Source: Rhea pennata
Taxonomy: Eukaryota > Chordata > Aves > Rheiformes > Rheidae
Assembly (NCBI RefSeq): GCF_028389875.1
Contig: NC_084667.1
Span: 62,040,570-62,104,569, forward strand
Reading direction: 5' to 3'
Length of the DNA stretch: 64,000 bases
In this document: positions 48,454 through 64,000 of the stretch, piece by piece
Position numbering within the stretch: the first letter of the stretch is position 1
Layout of the letters: each line of letters opens with the position of its first letter
The notes under the pieces: model-generated
The model's input: the letters and a program-made list of their open reading frames with translations, nothing else
Databases searched by the model: none
What the model was told of the DNA's origin: nothing
Program-made: the position numbers and the translations under genes

Positions 48454-49833
48454 TCACAGGAAGCTGTTCTGCTTGCGCTGCTCCAGCGCCATCTCGTTGA
48501 GCAGCTGCTCGACGGACGCCTGGATGGCCGCCTTCACCAGCGAGGACGCCGTCTCCACCAGCAGCCGCTCGCGCTGCTCGGCCGCCCGGCCGCCGGGCCC
48601 CTCGCCCTGCCTCTGGCCCCCGCCGCGCTCCTCCTCGGCCCCCGCCTGCCCGCGGCGCCGCAGCGCCGGGGAGGCCTCGTGGGCCGCCGCCAGGTCGTCC
48701 TTGTCGTCGTCGTCTGACTCGGCGGCGGCCGTGACGGTGATGACGATGCCAGCGCCGGCTGCCCATGGTGCCGGCGGTTCTGCCTCCGCTGCCTCCTCCG
48801 CGCCCACTCCCGGATCGGCCCCGTCCGGCGGCGCCACGTGGGTGGCAGCCATCTCCTGCGTGGCAGCCATTTCCCGTGTGGTGGTGGCAGCGGCCGTTTC
48901 CTGCATGGCGACGGCGGCCATTTCCTGCGTGGTGGCGGCCATTTCTTGAGCGGTGGCCGCCATTTCCCGCATGGTGGCCGCCATTTCCTGAGTGGCAGTG
49001 GCCATTTCATGAGTGGTGCCAACGGCAGCCATTTCCTGCATGGCGGCAGCGGCCGTTTCCCGTGTGGCGGCTTCAGAAGCAGCCTCCTCCGCGTCCTCGT
49101 CTCGGTCGGCCACGTTCTGGCATGGGCTCCCCTCAGACCGTTCCTCCTGGGTGGCTTTGCTGGCTGCCGCCGGGTCGGTGGCACCTGGCTGCCCGACGCA
49201 CTCGCCAGGCCCGGGCTCTGCTGGCGGCTCGCTCTTCCCAGCAGCGCCGGCACTTTCCGCAGCCGCCTCCATGTCCTCCTTCCCCATGGAGAGCTGCCGG
49301 GGGCGTTCGGCCACGCTGCCTCCGGCCGGCTGCGCTGAAGCTGCCGGCTCGCCGCCGGGCGTGGGCAGGTTGCCGCTACGAGCGCTGCCATCCGACTCCT
49401 CCGCCACTTCGGAGGCGCTCGGCGTCTCGCCGCCCCTGGGGCGCCGCCGCAGGCAGGGCATCGTGCACCCCGAGCCGCCCCGCGGCCCCGGCGAGCCCAG
49501 CGGCCCGGCCTCCTCCTCCACGCCGGCCGCCGGCGCCTTCTTCCGCCGGGATTTGCTCCCCCTGTGCCGAGGCCGCGCCAGGCTTTTGAGAGCCGCCCAG
49601 GCCCCTCCGGCCGACCGGGAGCGGCCGGCGCCTTTCGCCTCCTCCCCGGGGTCTGCGCCGCGGTCGCCTTCGCTCGCTTCCAGTGCCCGCTTGCAGGACG
49701 CCTTCCGCTTCTTGAAGCAGAGCACCGAGGGCTTTTCTGCCCCTTGCTCTGCGGCGGAGCAGGCGGCCGCTGCGCTGGGCGCCTCTGGCTCGCCCGCGCT
49801 CTCCATCTGGATCTCTCTAGCCGCCTTGGCCAT
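48454..49833 (-). CDS. AKAP5: A-kinase anchoring protein 5 (AKAP79/150)
   Basis: Plasma-membrane scaffold that tethers PKA, calcineurin and PKC, mainly at synapses. One exon encodes 459 residues (human 427). The N terminus MAKAAREIQMES aligns with human METTISEIHVEN, which fixes the start. Three basic membrane-targeting patches are visible: SVLCFKKRK (about 36-44), GAWAALKSLARPRHRG (77-92) and CTMPCLRRRPRGG (123-135). Cys39 and Cys127 match the palmitoylated cysteines of the human protein. The C-terminal amphipathic helix LLVETASSLVKAAIQ (from 424) is the PKA RII-binding site and is almost identical to human. IVIT at 363-366 sits where human has the calcineurin PIAIIIT motif. Between these, residues 259-331 form a tandem repeat not seen in human. 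The exon is extremely GC-rich. Neighbouring MTHFD1 and ZBTB25 support the identity. Confidence 0.93.
   Translation of the reverse strand: MAKAAREIQMESAGEPEAPSAAAACSAAEQGAEKPSVLCFKKRKASCKRALEASEGDRGADPGEEAKGAGRSRSAGGAWAALKSLARPRHRGSKSRRKKAPAAGVEEEAGPLGSPGPRGGSGCTMPCLRRRPRGGETPSASEVAEESDGSARSGNLPTPGGEPAASAQPAGGSVAERPRQLSMGKEDMEAAAESAGAAGKSEPPAEPGPGECVGQPGATDPAAASKATQEERSEGSPCQNVADRDEDAEEAASEAATRETAAAAMQEMAAVGTTHEMATATQEMAATMREMAATAQEMAATTQEMAAVAMQETAAATTTREMAATQEMAATHVAPPDGADPGVGAEEAAEAEPPAPWAAGAGIVITVTAAAESDDDDKDDLAAAHEASPALRRRGQAGAEEERGGGQRQGEGPGGRAAEQRERLLVETASSLVKAAIQASVEQLLNEMALEQRKQNSFL
48841..49059 (-). repeat. In-frame tandem repeat in AKAP5 (EMAAT units)
   Basis: Ten degenerate units of 5-9 residues (residues 259-331), for example EMAATMR, EMAATAQ, EMAATTQ, EMAAVAMQ and ETAAATTTR. 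At DNA level the shared core is GGAAATGGCGGCC on the coding strand. Every length change keeps the reading frame, so selection has kept the protein open. Confidence 0.93.
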
Positions 49834-51761
49834 GGCGGCGCCTCGCCTCCCGCCGGCTGCGCAGCCGCTCTTCCCCGTCAGCGCATCAGGTGTCGGACCG
49901 GCGGAGAAGCGCGCCGGCTGTTCTTCTCCAAGCAGTTTTCCAAACGAGATCTCTGCACTTTGGTGAATGGATGCGGCATCATGCGACGAGATGGTCCTAT
50001 GACACTGTTACAGTAGCTTCGAAATTCCCATTTGTCTTTTATCCCACCTGCTGGTGCCGCTCCGGAGGGTGCCTGGCGCCTTCGGGAAGAGGCTCGCCTC
50101 GCTCTGCCACCCAGCTCGCGCTGCCTCCGGGATAAGCCCCTTCACGCAGTGCTGCTTAACTGGCAGTCTCATATAGATAGCTGTGTACACAAATATATTT
50201 TTTTTCCCTGAAGAATGACAAATCAAGCCAGGAGTTGATCATTTTTATTCACCACAGGGACCTGGAAAGAGCCTCTGCGTCCGAATCCATCGGCAATGTC
50301 ACGTTGCACGAGGGACTTGATTGAAGCAGCAGTAAAACGAGAGCCGGCGAGCGGCCGCTTCCCGCCCTGGCGGGACAGGGCTCGGGGGCTATTTCAGCTC
50401 CTCTTTGCTTTCTGCTGCAGCTGGCGGTGCTGGTGCCCAGCAGCGCGGCAGCCCCTCGCCCCTTCCCGACTGCTTCTCCGACATCTGCAACAAGACACAC
50501 AAGCGGTAAAGAACCACAAGGCAAAAACGACGGAGTATTTAAAAGTTTGGGGTGTTTCTTTTTTTTCTTTTTTTTTTTCTCCAGACTAGCTCATTTGGGG
50601 AGGCAGACAAGGCATGCTAACACAGCTCTACCGCTCCATGTGCCATTGCAGTTTTTCCATCAATTAACATCAATATCCAAAGGCAAAACAAGACCACCTG
50701 TGTGCCAGCGACCTATGTTCCAGCACAGAAAACTCTCTGCTGTGTGGTGAAAGCGGAATTTTCTTTTTATTTTTTTTTAATTACCCATACTACAGCAAAT
50801 ATGTAATACACACACACACAGTCACATGCATATATCTTCTTCCCCCACGGTTAGCTAACTCTTTTCCTCACTGCTGCATATGCACTCACAGTTCCAGTTA
50901 AGGAAATTACACCTCGAGACAGCAGATATTTTTATCTTTAATGCACTGTATGACAATATGCAAAACAATACAAAAAGAGGCTTGTGCAATACAAAAGAGA
51001 AATCACATGGCACAAAACAAGCTTATTTATACTACGTGCATGTTTTCCATGGCAACCTCAATTAACACTGCATGTGTCCATCAAAAGACATATGTAACCC
51101 TTTAAAATATACTGCCGCAAATCATCAGAACATTTTTGGAAATAAAGTGCAAATGTGTATTATAGCAAATAGACCAACTTCTTGGTGGAAGTCTCAGTGA
51201 TTTCAGGAAATCCTTTATCAATATTCTCTACTCTGCTTTTAAGTAGATTAAATCCCCCAAAATTATTGCACCTAGTAGCTATGTCACGTCATGCAGCCTG
51301 ACTACAGAAAGGCAATAAGGGAAGAAAAGCAATACTTCGGTGGGCTCTCTGCGAAGCTCCGCTGCTGCTGCAGCGATCACTTCTCGCAGTGGCACAAAAG
51401 ACTTTTGCAACGATCGTTTTGTCGATATTTATTCCTTAAATTCCCACAGGCGCCGGCGGCAAGGGGTCCCCGCTGGGCATCCGCCGTGCGCGGGGCGCGG
51501 TGCCGGTGGCGAGGCAGGGACCCTCGGCAGCTCGCCGACGAGCAGGTGTCTTCTCCACCATTGCCGGCACGTTTCTGGCCGCGGAGCAGCGGGCGCGCAG
51601 GGCCTGCCCGGCTCTCCGCGGGCGCGGGGGGGGACCGCGCAGGCCGGCTGGGGGCGACCGCACCGGCGGGGCTTGCTCCCGTGCTGCTCCACCGTGCAAG
51701 CGCGGCATCTTCTGCAAGGCTTTTTCCTTTTTTTTTCTTTTCTTTTCTTTTCTTTTCTTTT

Positions 51762-51806
<45 letters not shown>

Positions 51807-52060
51807 CAAAAAATTAACTAAACTCCCCCATGCCCGCGCTGAGGAGGCTGAAGGTGCCGGTGGCGCCTGGAGGGAGGCAGCGGCGCCCGGGCTCCCTCCC
51901 CACGCCCAGCCGCCCGCCCGCCCGCGCCTCCGCCTCCAGCCGCGGAAGTTTTGCAGCCCCCGGAGGCGCCGCCGCAGCCGCGCAAGGCGCCCCGGCTCGA
52001 GCCTCCCGGCCGCGGCCCCCCGCGCTGGAGCCCCCCGGCCGCAGCCCCCCGCGCCCTCAC
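49834..52060 (-). other. AKAP5 5' UTR and probable intron
   Basis: This joins the AKAP5 start codon to the CpG-island first exon. A clear acceptor was not fixed; minus-strand TCATTCTTCAG|GG near 50208 is one candidate. The interval contains poly-T and CA microsatellites near 50770-50820. A TTTTC/poly-T tract lies at 51719-51803. No coding exon was seen. Confidence 0.45.
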
Positions 52061-52345
52061 CTGCGGCGCGGCCCCCGCGCGGTTCCGGCGCGGCCCCTGC
52101 GCGGCTGCGCTGCCGCCGCCTCCCCGCGGCAGCCGCGCCCCCCGCGCCGCCGGCGAGGCAGGCAGGGGGGAGGGCGCTGCCGCCGCCCGCCGCGTCCCGC
52201 CGCGAGGGGGAAGGGGCTCCCGGGGCGGCACTGCGCGCGGGGCAGCGCTCCGCCCCCGCCCCGCGGGGCTGCGGCCCCCTCCCCGCTCGGGGGGCAGCCT
52301 TCCCCCCCCGGGCTGCGCGCAGGGGCAGGCGCACAAGTTGTCAAC
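51430..52345 (-). promoter_or_regulatory. AKAP5 CpG-island promoter and noncoding first exon
   Basis: A CpG-dense island, interrupted by the T-rich tract at 51719-51803. On the minus strand a near-consensus donor, GCCGCAG|GTGAGG (52055-52060), could end AKAP5 exon 1, with transcription starting at about 52.1-52.35 kb. Long open frames on both strands here reflect composition only. Confidence 0.6.
51719..51803. repeat. (TTTTC)n plus poly-T tract
   Basis: Several TTTTC units followed by roughly 40 T. On the minus strand, the direction of AKAP5, this is poly-A followed by GAAAA units. Confidence 0.95.
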
Positions 52346-55300
52346 TCGATGCAAGGCCGAGGTCTTCCCAGGACCTGAGCTGTTTTCCCTTCGGAAGATC
52401 AACCCGCAGCCAGATGCGCGGCAGGGGAGTAAAAGCGTGCCCAGGAGGAAGGGACCCGCTGGGACTTACCGTCAGGGTTTTCCCAGTAGCACAGGTCTTG
52501 CTCCTGGCAGCTGTTTGTTGTCCTACCTGAAACCTTCTGGGCTGCTGTAGGTGGTAAGGGCAGTGAGGTCTTGGGTTTAAGCTAATCCTTGCCAGAAGAA
52601 AACAGACAAAAGTCTCACTTTTATATGGGCACTTTTTTCTCTCCAGAGCATCTGAGATCTGACTTGCAGCTCCAGCTCTGGATGCATCTCCAGCTGTTAT
52701 GATTGCTGGACTACCAAGTGCAGCTGATGAAGTACATGAAACCATAGTTTGAGATGTCTCAATGTTCCCATTCATCTCATCAGGCAGCTGACACCCACAA
52801 AGTGTTTTAAGGATTTTAACTACTTCACAGCACATTTGCACGTAAGAAACCTGCCAAAGCAACACACTTTGAACCTGCAAGGGGCTTCCAGTGTAGGTCA
52901 GCCTTAGAAAAACACACATCACCTCCTTGCCGGTGTTCACTCAGGACAATAAGCTTCATTTGGAAACGGCTCCGCTCCACGGGGCACTAAGTGGATTCCA
53001 ATTACGACACACTTTTGCACTGAAGAGTGTTTTCCCCTATTGCAGTCCAAGATAGGAGCAAGGGAACGAGGGAAGCAGGTGGCAACAATAAGGACTGCAA
53101 ACTTGGGTGCATTACCTCAGGGTTGGCCTGAGGGAGGTAGGCTCCAGTTGATTCTCCTTGAAAACCCATTCCTACCATTGCAGAAGATGGTGATATCCAA
53201 AGGTATGATACAAGAGAAATGAGGAACAAGGTGCAGTAGAGAGCAGAGGATCTAGTCAGAAGATACATAAGCTTTCATGCTTCAAGCATAGTCCTAGCCG
53301 ATCTGTAGGCTCTGTTGCTCCTTCTGTGCCTGCACCAAAACATTGGTGATGTGCACAATCTCTTCTGCTTTTTCTTTTGCCCCTTTTGTTAGCAAAAATC
53401 TGCATTATTAAGAAATAAATGTCTTGATGGAAGATGCTCGTTATAACACAGCTAGGGGAATGGATGACCATAACACCAGCTAAGGGCTCTGGGCCCACAA
53501 ATAGTCTGCAGAGAACAAATCCCTATATAATTAGTTTTTCCCCCAGGCAACAGGGAGAGGAAACAACCTTCCTGTACTGAGTTAAGAGAGATTAAATGTT
53601 ATATTCTGTGTGTCTTATCTGATAGGGCAAGAACTAATTGGCGTATGTCATAGCAAAGGAGAGAGTTAAGAATAAACAACCTATTTATAAATCAGTCTTT
53701 TAAGACCTGAAGTAGAGACACTGCAGAATACACTTCCTACTAGGTTCAAAGTGCAGATTAAGAAAGCATTTGCCAATCATCTCTAGAGATGCTTAGGGTG
53801 ATTTTTCCATGTTATTTGCTGCTGACCACGATGGCCTGTTACTGCTGGACTACAGATCTCCAACAGTCTTTCTCAACCACATCTGAAATCTCATACTAGG
53901 CTAAAAGCAGACAAATCTGAGCATAAATTTGCACTTCTCCCATCTTTCATAAGCATAAAATGAAGGTGGAACACAGAGCACTTGCAAGCAACGCAACAGG
54001 GAAGCCTCTGCAAGATGAAAGAAGATTAAATGTAGGAATTGACAGCAGCCTTAGCAGCATCAGCTCTAGCAATCTGCTTCAAGGGAAGGCTCAGCCAAGG
54101 TAGCCCAGGTGAAGAGGCACTTCCATCAGAGCATGTGGTCTGATGCAGTAACTGGGGAAAACTTTCTGACCCCATACAAGGGACCTGTGTGCACTCTGGA
54201 AAACCTGACTGCCACTAACCCCTCAGCCTAATATCATCAAAAAGAAAATTTTAGGAGGCTGTGAATGTATCTGAAGTGCTCTTACAACAATTTAAGTTAT
54301 TCCATCTTTGCTTCTGTGACAACCAGGTAATTTTATACAGTTATTCTCCCCTCTTGAATAACTTGCTATAAATAGTATCTGCGTACTACAGACACACCCT
54401 TACATTGGTGCACATCTACACCACGCTTCTCCCAGTTCTTACCAAAACCAATGTTTTTAGATTCAGTTTTGATGCAAGCAGATGAGCCTTGCAAGTCACT
54501 GTGGAAAGCAGAAGCCAAAAGTGTTTGGCCGCCAGCAGGGCAGTCACCAAAATTAACAGAACTAGTGCCCTAATGCAGGTCTTTTGCAGTCAGCTGTGAG
54601 CATTTCAGACCCACTGAATAATTCAGGTGGTTTATTTCCTGTAGGTAACACGTGCCATCCAGGAAGGGAAACTATAGTAAACACACAGTGATGCACTGCA
54701 GACAACCTGTTACTGCAATAACCACTTCTACTTGCCAATACTGCAATTGCTGCTGTAGACACTTCATCACAGAAGTAACTTCTACTTCATTAATCTCAGT
54801 GCATATATTAAAACTCAGAAAGCACTTGAAGGTTTTACCAATTTATTTGTATTAGTTACAAATTTGGCAGCAATTACATGTTTATGTTATAAAATGACTT
54901 TTGGCGTGCTATGACAGTATCTATTACAAGTGACTTTATCACTACTCTTGCTGTCTCTGTTCACCAAAAAGGTATGTTGGAAACAAGGCTTGTGAATAGT
55001 GTAACAGTACTTATTGTTGAATAGGAAAAAAAAAGTAGTTCAAAAGACGCACTTTGTACAAGCTTCTCTTTCTCAGCATCATTTCACAGCCACAGATGCA
55101 GGCCAGAGACCCAGCCTCTAAAGATCTGATATCCAGAGGTTCAATTTCCATTAATAATATAAGATGGCAGTCACAGCTGGGCTTGCTAAAAGGGAAATTT
55201 GATATGGCTCAGGTGTCTGCAGGAATAATTCACAGCAGAAGCCAGGGGTGAAAACTTATGGAGAGATGTGAGACGCAAAGGGATTCTTCCTTGTTCCCCA

Positions 55301-55733
55301 CTTTTAACTGAAACTGCTGCAGTCTCACAGCACACAGTTCTACCATTGTGCAAGAAAAGAACATAGAATTCAGTATGGCAAGTAGGCATATACAGTGTAA
55401 AGACTTCCAAAAATAATGTATATCTATGCCACAAAAACCCAACAAATTAAGGCAGTTAAGCCTCAAGGCTGTTCCAAACAGCTCCAGCTTTAGGATTTTT
55501 TCGTTATTAAAATCATCTTACTGAATCAAAGGACATTATTAAAAACAAGTTTTTCAGCTACAATTATGAAGCAGAACGCTTGTGCAGGATGTATACTTTA
55601 GACTTAGTTTCATCAACTAGCTTGTAATATGGGAGTTTAAAAATTATTATGGATTAAAAAAGTGTTTGATTCTTTAGCACTCCTCCTCCCAGTCACTTCT
55701 TGCATTATGTTTCTCAGTCATATCTTGTTTTGA

Positions 55734-55736
<3 letters not shown>
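52346..55736. other. Intergenic between AKAP5 promoter and MTHFD1 3' end
   Basis: No gene that I can support. A minus-strand open frame of 199 codons (52341-52940) begins here and runs into the CpG island; it matches nothing I know. The rest is AT-rich and lacks recognisable repeats. Confidence 0.5.

Positions 55737-55770
<34 letters not shown>
55737..55770. repeat. (AT)17 microsatellite
   Basis: A pure AT dinucleotide run, within or just beyond the probable MTHFD1 3' UTR. It can form a hairpin in single-stranded form. Confidence 0.97.
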
Positions 55771-55773
<3 letters not shown>

Positions 55774-55817
55774 GGCATAGTTCCATTTACATGACTCATC
55801 AGGTGTTCTTCTGGGTG
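55771..55817 (-). other. Possible MTHFD1 terminal 3'-UTR exon
   Basis: The minus strand has a strong acceptor, TTTTTCTTTTTAG|CACCC, with exon sequence from 55817 down. It would pair with the donor AAAAG|GTAGGT at 55995-56000 after the stop codon, making a 183-base intron. Its far end is unknown because no AATAAA was found close by. Confidence 0.4.
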
Positions 55818-56019
55818 CTAAAAAGAAAAATAAATTTAATTACTATTATATAGTACTGCAGGCAACTTTCAGGCTGAATTATCATCAAATGCCATGTGGA
55901 AACATATGGCATTATACGAGATTAGTATAACTCCACTACCTCAAGATTAGAAATAAAGCCCAAACAGTTGAAAATCTTCTAACCTAAATAAGGCACCTAC
56001 CTTTTGCTAGTAATTCTTT

Positions 56020-63906
<7,887 letters not shown>

Positions 63907-64000
63907 CTGTAAAGAGAACAATTTGTATATTTGTACCAGAATATAAACACAGTAAATTAGCTACTTGCTTTAACCATTCATCTCTCTTGTCAAACAAGAC
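63907..64000 (-). other. MTHFD1 intron, continues beyond window
   Basis: The acceptor TTCTCTTTACAG|AACAG ends this intron at 63907. The upstream exon lies outside the window. Confidence 0.85.

Noticed and set aside
47822-49966. Several 160-375-codon plus-strand frames over AKAP5
   Set aside because: Shadows of the GC-rich AKAP5 exon and its repeat; the minus-strand frame has conserved AKAP5 motifs at both ends.
50380-50520. Strong plus-strand splice acceptor opposite the AKAP5 intron
   Set aside because: A pyrimidine tract and CAG are followed by a possible exon, but no partner exon or coding sense could be found; one site alone is not evidence of a gene.
51340-52530. 396-codon plus and 301-codon minus frames over the AKAP5 island
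   Set aside because: They run through a poly-T tract and GC-rich low-complexity sequence, with no recognisable domain.

Overview
The window is vertebrate nuclear DNA, most likely from a bird. The evidence is a split-exon gene architecture, short intergenic distances, compact CpG-island promoters, an old CR1 LINE, and an HSP70 protein very close to, but not identical with, the chicken HSP70 I remember (about ten differences over 634 residues). Another sauropsid is possible. No bacterial, plasmid or CRISPR features are present.

Five protein genes can be supported. Reading left to right they are HSPA2 (minus, intronless, 4004-5908), ZBTB1 (minus, single coding exon, 24547-26679), ZBTB25 (plus, two coding exons, 39224-42182), AKAP5 (minus, single coding exon, 48454-49833), and the last four coding exons of MTHFD1 (minus, 56020-63906; the rest lies beyond the right edge). 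Reversed, this is MTHFD1 > AKAP5 > < ZBTB25, ZBTB1 > HSPA2 >, the order and orientation I recall for human chromosome 14q23. The block is therefore an ancient conserved neighbourhood. The genes do not form a pathway: HSPA2 is a cytosolic chaperone, ZBTB1 and ZBTB25 are BTB-zinc-finger transcription factors with head-to-head promoters, AKAP5 is a membrane kinase/phosphatase scaffold, and MTHFD1 is a one-carbon folate enzyme.

Layout: 1-3.1 kb is noncoding. A CpG island at 3.1-3.6 kb abuts the HSPA2 3' end. HSPA2 has a rich heat-shock promoter (TATA, HSEs, inverted CCAAT boxes) at 6.0-6.9 kb. From 7 to 23.4 kb is an AT-rich intergenic region with CR1 and faded SINE remnants. ZBTB1 runs from about 23.4 kb to a CpG-island first exon near 36.1-36.8 kb, across a roughly 9.4-kb 5'-UTR intron. 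The 36.8-38.7 kb gap between the ZBTB1 and ZBTB25 promoters carries a long AAAAG array. AKAP5 has an extremely GC-rich coding exon and a likely noncoding first exon in a CpG island at 52.0-52.3 kb. The MTHFD1 3' end starts near 55.8 kb.

The most interesting point is a 73-residue degenerate tandem repeat (EMAAT-type units) inside AKAP5, absent from the human protein as I remember it. I found no previously undescribed multi-gene system. Long open frames opposite the GC-rich exons and islands are compositional shadows.
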